Origin: JBBSEZ01 sp038239195
GTDB taxonomy: Bacteria > Planctomycetota > Planctomycetia > Gemmatales > Gemmataceae
Assembly (NCBI GenBank): GCA_038239195.1
Contig: JBBSEZ010000257.1
Coordinates: 1-14,340 of the forward strand
Length of the DNA: 14,340 nt
Reading direction: 5' to 3'
Both the position numbers and the translations under genes were made by a program. Of this stretch, positions 6,966 to 14,340 are shown piece by piece; position 1 is the first letter of the stretch; each line of letters starts with the position of its first letter. The notes beneath the pieces were generated by a model. It did not search any database. It saw only the letters and a program-made list of their open reading frames with translations, and was not told where the DNA came from.

Positions 6966-6999
6966 CGCCCCCAACCCTTTTTCAAAGCGGCGCGAAACC

Positions 7000-8205
7000 T
7001 CAACTCCCACCCGGCGACGCCCCCTTCTTCTCCGCGGCTGCCATCGCCTGGTAGCGCGTCCCGAGGTACTTGCCGTCGCGCAGGCGCTGGGCACAATCCT
7101 GCGCCCGGATCGGGTCGTTCTTCACCTTGTCGAACAGCCCGATCAAGTAGTACAGCGCCTTGGCGTGCTCCTCGGGGTCCTGATCGTACAGGGCATCGAC
7201 GCGTAGGTAGTGCCAGAACGCCTCCGCCGGCACTCCCTTCTGGCGGTAGTAGTCGCCGAGCAGGTTGTGGGCGAGGCCGCGCAGCTTGTTGTCGTTGCTG
7301 GTACGAATCGCCTCGTTCAGCAGCGCCTCGGCCTGCTTCAGGTTTTTCTGGCCGATCTGGCTCTCGGCGCGGAACGCCGTGATGAACGCCCGCTGTGGGT
7401 CGTCCTTCGCCATCGACTTCTCCACCGAGGCCAGCTTTTTCTCCGCGTCGGCATAGCGCTCGCCGCGCAGGTAGATCCGCGCCACCAGGAAATCGGCCTC
7501 CTGCTTCAGGTCGGCCGGAACGTCCGGCACCTCGGCGAGGGCCTCGTACGTCTTGCGCGCCTCCTCCAGCAATCCCTCTTTCACCTGCATCTTCCCCAGC
7601 GTCTTCAGGGCCGGCAAGATCTGCCAGGCGTTGGGGTGGGCGTCCTTGAACTTGGTCAGCGCCTCGATCGCGGGCTTGGTCTTGGCCTCCTCGTAGCGCG
7701 ATTGCAGAACCAGGAGATTGGCGATCCGGTACTGGACGTAGCGCTTCGCGTTGTCGCGGCTGGCGACCTTGCCCTCCATCTCCTGATAGCCCTTCAACGC
7801 CTCCTCCATCTTGGTGTCGCGCGTCTTCAGGGCCTTCGTCTTCAGGAAGTCGTTGTTTTTCTTGTCCTTGGCGTCTTTCGGTATCGTGTTCTCCAACTTG
7901 CGAAAGGCCTCATCCGCCGCGATGGCCTGGGCCTCGAGGAGGATGGGAGCGCGAAAGGCCGTTGAGCCAACCCCGTCCACGTCGTAATCGACCTGCTTGA
8001 TGTGGGCGGCCGGGATCTGCTTCAAGGTGTCTTTGCCCTTCACTTTCACCTTGACCTTCACCCACGCCGCGGTCTCTTCGACGAGAGGGCCGACCAGCTT
8101 CTTGCGGTCCTTGTCCGTCGGGCCCTGATAATAGATGTTGTCCTCCGCCCGGATCGTCCCGAGCGCCAGCACCGCCAGGACCGTGGCCGCCAACCAACGC
8201 TTCAT
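7000..8205 (-). CDS. Secreted TPR-like repeat protein, 401 aa
   Basis: MKRWLAATVLAVLALGTIRA is a Sec signal peptide with a likely cut after Ala20, so the protein should act in the periplasm or envelope; there is no lipobox Cys. Residues of about 22-75 form a separate, beta-rich, basic segment (YYQGPTDKDRKKLVG, then VKVKVKVKGKDTLKQIPAAH). From about 100 onward it is helical, with TPR-like pairs such as YEEAKTKPAIEALTKF, LEEARKTYEALAEVP, YADAEKKLASVEKSM, LKQAEALLNEAIRTS and PAEAFWHYLRVDALY. The ATG at 8205 follows GGAGGCGAGG and begins the signal peptide; the open frame upstream is unrelated in composition. It starts 61 bases after the stop of the 1030-aa protein and is the last gene of the probable operon. 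TPR domains generally scaffold protein complexes; the partner is unknown. Confidence 0.9.
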   Translation of the reverse strand: MKRWLAATVLAVLALGTIRAEDNIYYQGPTDKDRKKLVGPLVEETAAWVKVKVKVKGKDTLKQIPAAHIKQVDYDVDGVGSTAFRAPILLEAQAIAADEAFRKLENTIPKDAKDKKNNDFLKTKALKTRDTKMEEALKGYQEMEGKVASRDNAKRYVQYRIANLLVLQSRYEEAKTKPAIEALTKFKDAHPNAWQILPALKTLGKMQVKEGLLEEARKTYEALAEVPDVPADLKQEADFLVARIYLRGERYADAEKKLASVEKSMAKDDPQRAFITAFRAESQIGQKNLKQAEALLNEAIRTSNDNKLRGLAHNLLGDYYRQKGVPAEAFWHYLRVDALYDQDPEEHAKALYYLIGLFDKVKNDPIRAQDCAQRLRDGKYLGTRYQAMAAAEKKGASPGGS

Positions 8206-8266
8206 CGTCCTCGCCTCCACTTGAATGTCCAACGCAGCGGGCCTCGCAACGCCTCTCCCCGGGGCC

Positions 8267-11200
8267 TTATCCGCTTTTCTTCTTCCTCGCCGCCCGGTAC
8301 TCCGCGTAAAGCGCCGGCTCCGCCGCGAACATCTCGTCGAAGCGCTTCTTCGATTCGTTGCTGCCAAAGTCCACGCCCTGCGCCTTCTCCAGGTCGGAGG
8401 TCATTCGCGCTGCGTTCGCCAGCGCCTTGTCGCGCTCCGCCTTCGTGCTCAGCGTCTGGCCGTTCTTGTAGTAGCAGAACACCATGTGAAAGTAGCACTC
8501 GAGGTAGGCGTCCTTCATGCGCGGGTCGTCGAGCTTGCCGACGAGTCGCTTGACCAGGGGGGCGTAGAGGCGGAACCCCTCGGCGTACTTCTCGCGCGCC
8601 TCCAGCAGCAGACCGTTCTCCAGGATCACCTGGAGCGACGTCTTGCCCCACCCGGCCATGATCTTTTCCATCACCACGGTGGCCTTGGCCAGGTTTTTCG
8701 GGTCCTTGCTCAGGCGCAGCTCGCGCACCAGCTTGAACGGCACCAACTTCCGCAGCTTGTCGTCCGGGGGAAGGTCCTTCGGCAACACGATCTTCTCCAA
8801 CTCGCGCGCCGCCTTGCCGTGCTCGCCCATGCTCGAGTAGCAGTCGGCCACCACTAACTGGAAGTCCGGCGTCATCTTCTTCTGCTTGGCAATCCGCTTG
8901 TCCAGGATGGCCGTGTAGCCCTTGATCGCCCGGTCGAGCTCGGCCTTGTCGCCCTTCTTGCGCAGGCCTTCCACCTGTCCCTTCATCAGGAAGGCCAGCA
9001 CCCGCAACACGTTGTTGCCCCCGCCTTCCTCCGCCACCGCGTCGAGCGCCTCCAGCGCCGCGTTCGTCTCGTCGATCTTGCCCATCTGGAGGTACGACTT
9101 CATGGCCAGGGAGATCAGCGGGATGCCCAGCTCCCGGTTGCTCTTCAGGGCCGTCTTCTCGGGCGAGTCGCCCTCTTTCGTCAGGACCATCACCAGCGGG
9201 CCTAGCAGCTCGATCACGCGCTCGTGGTTGCCCTCGGTGAAGGCGGAGTCGGCCTGGCCATACCTCGCATAGAGCATCAGCAAGACGACTTGGTTCTGGA
9301 TGTCCTGGCGCTTGGTCTTGTCGTCGGCCTTGGTGTTGCCCAGTTCGATCTTCGGGTTGGCGAGCACCTTGAGCACGGCGTCGGCGAGGCTTTCCATGTC
9401 CTTGAAGTGCTTGAGCCGATACCACTCCCCGATCAGCGTCGCCTTGCCGTTGAGGACCATGAAGTTCGTTTCCGGGTCCGGGCCCAGGGCCGACATCGGC
9501 ACGCTCGCCAGCGCCGCCATCGCCCGCCGGCGGTAGTCGCCGTCGCGGTCGCCCGCGATCGGCTCCAGCTTCTCGCGCACGGCGCGGAAGCAGGCGAACG
9601 ACAGGTGCATGCGCGCCCGGGCCACGTTGGCGTAGCTGGGCGTGATCGTCGAGAGCATCTTGACCGCCTCGGCGTAGTTCTCGGCGCGGAACAGGGCCAG
9701 CCCCATCTCGTGCCGGGCCATGTCGCCCGCCTGGTCCTTCGACCAGCGCTCGATCATGTAGCCGCCCAGCCGGAACATGGCGGCGCGGTCCTCGGCCATC
9801 TCCTCGTCGGTGGCCGCCCCCTTCTCGCGCGCCAGCAGCCGGCTGTAGGCGTCCAGAGCGTAGGAGGCCGCCAGGGACGCCTGCTGCGAGCTGGGGTCGG
9901 CGATCGCAAACGCCTCGCCCTCGCGGATCGCCTCGCGCAGGTTGCCGCTCAGGAGTTGCCAGTAGGTGAGCGTGACGCGCGCCTTCTGCACTTGCAGGCG
10001 CGGCTGGTCCTTGGCGTCGGGGCGCTTCAAGCCCCGATCCAAGGCGGCGACGATGGCCTTCACGTGCGGGTCGCGAACCTCCTTCAACTCCTTGGCGTTC
10101 TTGGCCTTTTCCGAGGCCTTGTTCATCAGCGCGATCTCGTTCTCGGCGCGGATGAAACACTCCTCGAACGAGTTGAGCTTGGCGATCGGCTTGTCGAACG
10201 CCCCCTGGGCGCTGAGGATGGAGAGCTTCAACAGCCGGGCCTTCTCGCTGAATTCGTTCTCGCTCCCCTCGATCTCGCGGAGCAGGGCGCGGGCGTCGGT
10301 CAACAGCTTGTCGCGCGGCGCCTTCTTGCTCCCCGCCTGCGCGACGTAGGTTCGTGCCAGCAGATAGCTGACGCCGTAGCCTTCCGGCGTGCGCCGCGCC
10401 CGGACGTACTGCGCCCGCCAGGCCTTTCCTTCTCGGATCAGGTTTTGGACCTTGTTCTTCTCGTCGAGCGGTTTCTCGTCGTCGATCAGCATCAGGAAAT
10501 ACTTCGCCAGGCGCTGGCCGTCCACGGCGGTGGGGGACCGGGAGGCCAGGATGCGCGCGATGGTGGTGCGGGCCGGGATGGGGGTATTCTCGGTCACGAG
10601 CTGGCAGCGCGCATACCACGCGGCCGCCTTCCAGGTGGCGGGGCTGTCGAGAGGCCCGTCCTGGATCTTCTGGAGCGCTTTCGTGGTGTCGGTCAGCTTG
10701 GCGTCGTCGCCGGTCTCCCACTGGCTGTAGAGGTTGAGGGCCACCTCCAGCTGCGTCTCGCGGATGACCTCGCCGACGCGGTTGCGGTCGTTGGCCAGCA
10801 CGATCCTCTTGGCCTTGTCGGGCTCCTTCTCCGGGTCGGGAAGACTTTCAAACCGCTTATCGAGCGCCTCGACGGCGGCGCGGAGGCGCTTGTTGGCCTC
10901 TTCCAGGGTGCCGCGCGCCTGCACCTTGCCCGCTTCGCGCGTCTTGAGGTCGTCGCCGAGGAGGGCCCGGCTCAGCTCAGCCTTGCCCTGATAGTTGAGC
11001 ACGCGGGCGACGTCGAGGTTGGCGTCGGCCAGGCGCGGATGGCCGGGGTTCTTCTCGATGAACTTCTCCAGCTCCTCGCGGGCCTGCTTGTAGAGCGCCA
11101 CCCGGCGCGTCGTCTCTGCCTCCTCGGTGGCCGCCTCCAGGCGCGTCTTGGCCAGCTCGAGCGGGAGCTCTTTGGCCAGCGCGGGCGGGGCGCCCTTGGC

Positions 11201-11359
11201 GATGCGCTCGAGGTATTCCAGCGCCAGCTTGTTGTCCTTGCGCTTGCGCAGGGCATCGACGAAGCGGAGGTCTTCGCGGAAGTCCGGCTCCTGCGCGCTC
11301 AGGAAGAGCCCGCCGCCCAGGAGAACGAGGCAGACCGGAGGGAAGAGACGACGCAACAT
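8267..11359 (-). CDS. Large secreted TPR-like repeat protein, 1030 aa
   Basis: The N-terminus LRRLFPPVCLVLLGGGLFLS is a Sec signal peptide (cut probably before QEP at about residue 23) with no lipobox. The rest is an all-helical solenoid of degenerate TPR-like units, for example NKLALEYLERIAKG, LYKQAREELEKFIEKNPGHP, LREAIREGEAF, YAEAVKMLSTITPSY, HGKAARELEKIVLP and YAEGFRLYAPLVKRL, ending in a basic tail (ARKKKSG). The ATG at 11359 has GAGGTG upstream; the frame extends to 11494 but without a signal peptide at that start. It is the second gene of a three-gene minus-strand set, 184 bases after the zinc-ribbon membrane protein and 61 before a second secreted TPR protein. No catalytic domain is visible. 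Solenoids of this kind usually hold multi-protein complexes; a role in outer-envelope assembly or secretion is inference. Confidence 0.92.
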   Translation of the reverse strand: MLRRLFPPVCLVLLGGGLFLSAQEPDFREDLRFVDALRKRKDNKLALEYLERIAKGAPPALAKELPLELAKTRLEAATEEAETTRRVALYKQAREELEKFIEKNPGHPRLADANLDVARVLNYQGKAELSRALLGDDLKTREAGKVQARGTLEEANKRLRAAVEALDKRFESLPDPEKEPDKAKRIVLANDRNRVGEVIRETQLEVALNLYSQWETGDDAKLTDTTKALQKIQDGPLDSPATWKAAAWYARCQLVTENTPIPARTTIARILASRSPTAVDGQRLAKYFLMLIDDEKPLDEKNKVQNLIREGKAWRAQYVRARRTPEGYGVSYLLARTYVAQAGSKKAPRDKLLTDARALLREIEGSENEFSEKARLLKLSILSAQGAFDKPIAKLNSFEECFIRAENEIALMNKASEKAKNAKELKEVRDPHVKAIVAALDRGLKRPDAKDQPRLQVQKARVTLTYWQLLSGNLREAIREGEAFAIADPSSQQASLAASYALDAYSRLLAREKGAATDEEMAEDRAAMFRLGGYMIERWSKDQAGDMARHEMGLALFRAENYAEAVKMLSTITPSYANVARARMHLSFACFRAVREKLEPIAGDRDGDYRRRAMAALASVPMSALGPDPETNFMVLNGKATLIGEWYRLKHFKDMESLADAVLKVLANPKIELGNTKADDKTKRQDIQNQVVLLMLYARYGQADSAFTEGNHERVIELLGPLVMVLTKEGDSPEKTALKSNRELGIPLISLAMKSYLQMGKIDETNAALEALDAVAEEGGGNNVLRVLAFLMKGQVEGLRKKGDKAELDRAIKGYTAILDKRIAKQKKMTPDFQLVVADCYSSMGEHGKAARELEKIVLPKDLPPDDKLRKLVPFKLVRELRLSKDPKNLAKATVVMEKIMAGWGKTSLQVILENGLLLEAREKYAEGFRLYAPLVKRLVGKLDDPRMKDAYLECYFHMVFCYYKNGQTLSTKAERDKALANAARMTSDLEKAQGVDFGSNESKKRFDEMFAAEPALYAEYRAARKKKSG

Positions 11360-11485
11360 GGTGAAACACCTCAGAAGCCCGAGGAGACGGGCAGCCGACG
11401 GAGGAGACATGGCCGAGGAGGGCGCCTTTTTTTCAGTATGGAGAGGGGGCGCGAGCGTGTCAAACGGATTTCGCGAGGGAACGCC

Positions 11486-11528
11486 AAGCCGCAAGCGGCG
11501 GGCCCGGAAGGTTCGCCGCTTGCGGCTT
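11486..11528. repeat. Perfect 15-bp inverted repeat inside the TPR operon
   Basis: AAGCCGCAAGCGGCG (11486-11500) and CGCCGCTTGCGGCTT (11514-11528) are exact reverse complements around a 13-nt loop. The hairpin begins 15 bases past the stop of the zinc-ribbon membrane protein gene and lies ahead of the 1030-aa protein gene. In RNA it would be very stable. No U tract follows on the minus strand (next is CCAAGC-free GC sequence starting GGCGTTCCC), so mRNA processing or partial termination is as likely as full termination. It resembles a dispersed intergenic palindrome. Confidence 0.75.
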
Positions 11529-11543
11529 CGCGTGAGCCCTCGT

Positions 11544-13472
11544 TTACTTCTCCCCTTGCAGCGCCCGGGCCACGCCGAGCGATCCGAGGGCCCCGCCGGC
11601 GCCTTCCCAGCCCTGCGCCGTCCGCGCCCAGCCGCCCTCGATGCGCACGTTGTGGCGGGCCAGATCTTGCCGCGCCATCAACTGCGAGACGGTCTCGGCG
11701 GGGATCGCCTCGACGGCCTCCGCACCGACGACCCCCTTGGCGGAGGCCAGGCGAGCGCGCAGCAGCGTCAGCTTGCCCCAGGCGAGCGCTCCCGGATCGG
11801 CGATGGCGTCGATGGCCGCTTCCGCACGCTCCTCGCCGAGCCCGTTTTGCAGACAGATGCGGGCCAGGCGCAGCAGCGCCAGGGAGAGCTTGCGGCGACC
11901 CTTCACCTGGTCGAGCATGTCAAGGGCGGCCTCGGCGGCAGACTTGTCGCCCGTTTTGGCTTGCAGAGCGGCCCCCGCCACCGCCACCAGGGCGCGAAAC
12001 CTGCCTTCGACGTCGTTCACTTTCCTGGCCGACTCGAGGGCCTCGTCCCACTTCCCGCGCGCGGCCAGCCCCTCGGCCTTGCCGGCGCGCTCGTTGATCT
12101 CGTCGGAAAGGATCGTCTTGGAGGGCGGCGGGGGCTTGCGCTCCAGGGCGATGGCCAGCGCGACCACGGGCGCGCGCAGGCGAAAGGCCTTTTTGGCGTA
12201 GGGCGCCAGGGACTCGTCGGCGAGCTTCTCCGCGGCGGCCTTGCGGCCGGCGGCGAGCAATTCGAGCCCGCAGGCCGCCAGCGCTTCGGAGCGGTCCTCT
12301 CCGGTGGCGGGGTAGCTCTGGGCCACCAGCGGCAGCACGCGCTCCACCTGGTCGCGCTCGCTCAGCCGGCGCGTCAGCGCGCGCAGCGCGTCGAGGCGGG
12401 CCTCGTGATCGACGATCGCGGAGAGGCTGGCGAGCAGGGACTTTTGCACGTCGGCCCATTTGAGAGCGCGTTTGTCGTCGAGATCGGCAATGGCGCTCCC
12501 GCCCAGTTCGACCTGGAGAAGGGCCATCTCGCCGAGGAGGGCGTCGTGTTCGACGCCCGAAACCTCGCCGAGGGCGCCGAGCGCCTTGGCGAACTGCTTG
12601 CGGGCCTCGTCGGCGCTGCCGGTGCGCTTGCCGTGGACGAAGTAGGCGCCGGCGCCGAGGTGCAGGGCGGCCTTGTCCTGCGGGCTGGCCTTGTCGGAGG
12701 CGGCGTAGTCGAGGGCGCGCTTGAGGGCGCGCTGTTCGCGGCTGCGGTTGAGCCAGCCCATCACCAGCAAGGTGCCGGCGAGCAGCACGCCCAGCCCCGC
12801 GGCGGCGTAGACGGCGGGGCGCAACTTTTCGCGCCAGGTGCGCGGCTCCTGCGGCAAGGCCCCGGCCGCCTCCAGGGACTCCAGCCCCACGCGGGTCGTG
12901 GCGCCCGCGTCCCACGTCCCTTCGGGCGCGGGCTGGTCGGGGCGCTTGGCGCCGAGGGGGAGCTTGTTGTCCTGGGCGCGCCAGTCCTTCTTCTCCAACT
13001 TCTTGAGGGGGGGGACCTTGATGATGCGCCGGCACGACGGGCAGGGGTGCTTCTTGTCGGCGAGGCTGACGTCGAGCGAGACGGGCTCGTTGCACATCGG
13101 GCACTCGAAGTCGATGGTCTTGGCCTCGGCGGGCTCCTCCACCTTGGGCGCATCGTTGAACAGAGCGGCCGCGGCGGCCTCGACCTCATCCGGGAGTGGC
13201 GCCGGCTCCGGCGGCGAGGGCGGAGGTGGAGCAGGGGGCGTTGGGGCAGGGACGCTGGCGATAGCGGGCGCCGGCTTGGCGGGCGCCAGCTTGGCGGGGG
13301 CGGGGCTCGCGGGCACGGGGACAGGCGCGGCGGTTGGCTTGGCGACCGTGCCGTTGGGCCCGGGCACGGTCACCGCGTTCTTGCACTTGCCGCACTTGCC
13401 CCGTTTGCCGGCGGCCTCGTCGGGGACGGTCATCGACGTCTGACAGTGCGGGCAGGTGAATTTGATCGCCAT
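11544..13472 (-). CDS. Membrane protein with two N-terminal zinc ribbons and a helical repeat domain, 642 aa
   Basis: The first ribbon uses Cys7, Cys10, Cys27 and Cys30 (FTCPHCQTSM...GKCGKCK), like MJ0042-type zinc fingers common in planctomycete membrane proteins. A Pro/Ala-rich linker (about 44-95) follows, then a second ribbon (Cys124, Cys127, Cys144, Cys147). One transmembrane helix (about 219-241, VYAAAGLGVLLAGTLLVMGW) follows, flanked by Arg/Lys. The remaining 400 residues are helical, TPR-like (ARKQFAKALGALGEVSG, AAAEKLADESLAPYAKKAF, KWDEALESARKVNDVEGRF). The expected topology puts the ribbons in the cytoplasm and the solenoid outside, beside the two secreted TPR proteins encoded downstream. 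The ATG at 13472 begins the ribbon; no clear Shine-Dalgarno precedes it. It is the first gene of the probable operon. A sensory or scaffold link across the membrane is inference; no enzyme domain is seen. Confidence 0.92.
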   Translation of the reverse strand: MAIKFTCPHCQTSMTVPDEAAGKRGKCGKCKNAVTVPGPNGTVAKPTAAPVPVPASPAPAKLAPAKPAPAIASVPAPTPPAPPPPSPPEPAPLPDEVEAAAAALFNDAPKVEEPAEAKTIDFECPMCNEPVSLDVSLADKKHPCPSCRRIIKVPPLKKLEKKDWRAQDNKLPLGAKRPDQPAPEGTWDAGATTRVGLESLEAAGALPQEPRTWREKLRPAVYAAAGLGVLLAGTLLVMGWLNRSREQRALKRALDYAASDKASPQDKAALHLGAGAYFVHGKRTGSADEARKQFAKALGALGEVSGVEHDALLGEMALLQVELGGSAIADLDDKRALKWADVQKSLLASLSAIVDHEARLDALRALTRRLSERDQVERVLPLVAQSYPATGEDRSEALAACGLELLAAGRKAAAEKLADESLAPYAKKAFRLRAPVVALAIALERKPPPPSKTILSDEINERAGKAEGLAARGKWDEALESARKVNDVEGRFRALVAVAGAALQAKTGDKSAAEAALDMLDQVKGRRKLSLALLRLARICLQNGLGEERAEAAIDAIADPGALAWGKLTLLRARLASAKGVVGAEAVEAIPAETVSQLMARQDLARHNVRIEGGWARTAQGWEGAGGALGSLGVARALQGEK

Positions 13473-13521
13473 GATCGGAGATGTCCGTGCTCGGGCCCCG
13501 TGAGTCAAAGCGCTGAGAGGA

Positions 13522-13527
13522 ATTGTA
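13522..13527 (-). promoter_or_regulatory. Possible -10 box of the zinc-ribbon/TPR operon
   Basis: The minus strand reads GGTACAATTCC, with TACAAT matching the sigma-70 -10 consensus at five of six positions. It sits about 50 bases upstream of the ATG at 13472. The hexamer 17 bases upstream (TGGCGA) is a poor -35 match, so the call rests on the -10 box alone. Confidence 0.35.
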
Positions 13528-13579
13528 CCACCGGGGCCCGCCCCTCGCCACGGGGCCGCCTGCCGTTTCGCGCTTCGTA

Positions 13580-13585
13580 TATAAT
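13580..13585 (+). promoter_or_regulatory. -10 box of the 160-aa protein gene
   Basis: TATAAT at 13580-13585 is a perfect -10 hexamer inside TATATAATG, in otherwise GC-rich DNA and only 25 bases before the ATG at 13610. No good -35 box lies 16-18 bases upstream. If used, the RNA leader would be about 17-20 bases, just enough for the GGAGGTGAG ribosome binding site at 13601-13609. Confidence 0.5.
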
Positions 13586-13609
13586 GAATTCGCCGACGAG
13601 GGAGGTGAG

Positions 13610-14092
13610 ATGGCTCGCCAGAAACGCCAGCTCGACGTCAAGACCGGGGCGCCGCGGCCGCTCGACCTGCGGGCGCTGCCGCTGGGCCAGGGCATGCGCT
13701 TCGGCACCTGGTCGCTGTGGCGCGACGAGCCGCGCCGGGCCTCCTTCGTCTGTCTATTCCTCATCGACGCCGCGAGCCAGTGCGTCATCTACCTGCCGAC
13801 CGGCTCGAACGGCTGGGTGAACTACCGCCTGCCGTCGTGCGATGCCGACGACTGGTACGTGATCTGGTCGAGTGGCCAGGTCGAGACGCAGCGCCGGGGC
13901 CTCCAGCAGGGGCCCTACGTCGCCCGGTCGGCGCGGCACGAGTTGCGGGAGGACGCCTACCGCTCGGACGACTGGACGTTTCGCGTTCGGGGGGAGCAGC
14001 TGCGCATCGACTACCTCGCCGAGCGGCGCTTGACGCTGTGGCGGAGCTCGCCGAAGTGGACGTGTGACGAGGTCGAGCTGCCGGGGATTTGA
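13610..14092 (+). CDS. Hypothetical protein, 160 aa
   Basis: I do not recognise a family. The start MARQKRQLDVKTGAPRPLDL is set by a strong ribosome binding site (GGAGGTGAG) ending immediately before the ATG. The protein is rich in Trp, Arg and Asp, has no signal peptide or clear membrane helix, and reads like a compact soluble beta-rich domain: GMRFGTWSLWRDEPRRASFV, LFLIDAASQCVIYLPTGS, DDWYVIWSSGQVETQRRG and ERRLTLWRSSPKWTCDEVEL. Alternating hydrophobic positions support beta strands. It is divergent from the zinc-ribbon/TPR operon, with 137 bases between the two starts. The possible IS630 element and a truncated gene follow downstream. A link to the operon is possible only from position. 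Confidence 0.8.
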   Translation: MARQKRQLDVKTGAPRPLDLRALPLGQGMRFGTWSLWRDEPRRASFVCLFLIDAASQCVIYLPTGSNGWVNYRLPSCDADDWYVIWSSGQVETQRRGLQQGPYVARSARHELREDAYRSDDWTFRVRGEQLRIDYLAERRLTLWRSSPKWTCDEVELPGI

Positions 14093-14107
14093 CGGAGGCG
14101 AAGGGCG

Positions 14108-14200
14108 TCACGGCCTTGTTTCGAGGGTGAATTCCGGCTGGCCCAGAGGGTCGGTTTGCTGGGTCATGCGGAACGATTCGCCGAAGACGGGGGAGCGCCA
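14108..14200 (-). pseudogene. C-terminal remnant of a gene interrupted by the insertion element
   Basis: On the minus strand the last 30 codons of a gene-like frame read WRSPVFGESFRMTQQTDPLG and then QPEFTLETRP before TGA at 14108-14110. The composition and codon use look like a real protein C-terminus. Immediately upstream, the frame runs into TAG (14201-14203) at the CTAG junction with the probable IS630-like element, so the gene appears to have been cut there. The rest should lie beyond the element, to the right of the window. The family is not recognised. Confidence 0.5.
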
Positions 14201-14201
14201 C

Positions 14202-14340
14202 TAGTACATGACCGGCGGAATCGGACTACCATCTGCGGGCAGGATTGAGTACATTGCCCAGCCTGTGCAAGTTCTCGATCACCCCAGGGGAGCACTCCGA
14301 TGCCAGGGAAGGCTGCCAAAGTTACCATCACCGAACGACA
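14202..14340 (+). mobile_element. Left end of a probable IS630-family insertion sequence
   Basis: The sequence changes character at CTAG (14201-14204), where a minus-strand gene frame stops abruptly. IS630 elements are known to insert at and duplicate TA, often within CTAG. About 95 bases of leader precede a transposase-like start at 14300. The terminal inverted repeat cannot be verified because the other end is outside the window, so the exact boundary is inference. Confidence 0.5.
14300..14340 (+). CDS. Start of a probable IS630-family transposase (partial)
   Basis: Only 13 full codons are visible: MPGKAAKVTITER, then a partial codon. This resembles the opening of the helix-turn-helix region of IS630-type transposases from planctomycetes and cyanobacteria (basic start, then hydrophobic-Thr-Glu-Arg leading into the first helix). 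An AGGGGAG ribosome binding site lies about 8 bases upstream (14285-14291). The DDE catalytic domain is outside the window, so the family call leans on this short match and the CTAG junction. Confidence 0.5.
   Translation, partial: MPGKAAKVTITER

Noticed and set aside
8202..10721. An 839-codon minus-strand frame overlapping the large TPR gene in another phase
   Set aside because: It is rich in Arg, Gly and Gln without repeats or motifs, and the +1 phase frame carries the coherent helical protein.
9224..12097. A 957-codon plus-strand frame across the TPR operon
   Set aside because: It has no ribosome binding site and no domain-like pattern. It is the antisense shadow of two genes with signal peptides and good starts.
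11127..13820. An 897-codon plus-strand frame over the zinc-ribbon membrane protein gene
   Set aside because: Its composition is Gly/Arg/Leu-biased, and it spans the divergent promoter region and the operon gap. The minus-strand gene has paired CxxC motifs and a membrane helix.

Overview
This is a GC-rich bacterial window that most resembles a planctomycete of the Gemmata/Gemmataceae type. The clues are a giant surface protein with a Leu-Glu-x-Leu...Arg-x-x-x-Pro-Ala type N-terminal motif before Trp-rich beta repeats, a protein pairing CxxC zinc ribbons with a Pro/Ala linker and a membrane anchor, several intergenic GC-rich palindromes, and the start of an IS630-like transposase. The taxonomic call is inference from gene style. 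No rRNA or marker gene was compared.

Left part (1-2316): the minus strand carries the N-terminal part of a large secreted beta-repeat/Ig-like protein that runs off the left edge. Its reading frame appears broken near its N-terminus. Next come an 85-aa cysteine-rich zinc-ribbon-like protein (2317-2574, minus) with a good hairpin terminator and a possible sigma-54 promoter, and then a 585-bp non-coding stretch. That stretch ends in two hairpin-forming 27/28-bp repeats and about 95 bp of almost pure G and C runs, which look like a badly assembled repeat.

Middle (3160-6999): recG (plus) encodes the branched-DNA helicase with all core motifs. It converges on a short-chain dehydrogenase (minus) whose Asp-Tyr-Lys active-site pattern is that of pteridine reductases. 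The convergent gap holds inverted copies of a palindromic element. A 65-aa heptad-repeat coiled-coil protein (plus) follows, then a hairpin terminator and a tRNA-Ala(CGC) gene (minus) with a near-consensus promoter.

Right part (7000-14340): three minus-strand genes form a probable operon. First is an inner-membrane protein with two cytoplasmic zinc ribbons and an alpha-helical repeat domain on the far side of the membrane. Second is a 1030-aa secreted TPR-like protein, and third a 401-aa secreted TPR-like protein. Together they look like an envelope scaffold or assembly system, but no enzymatic domain is visible and the function is unknown. A perfect 15-bp inverted repeat lies between the first and second genes. 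Divergent from this operon is a 160-aa protein of unknown function. At the right edge an IS630-like element appears to have inserted at a CTAG site into a minus-strand gene, leaving only its last 30 codons in view.
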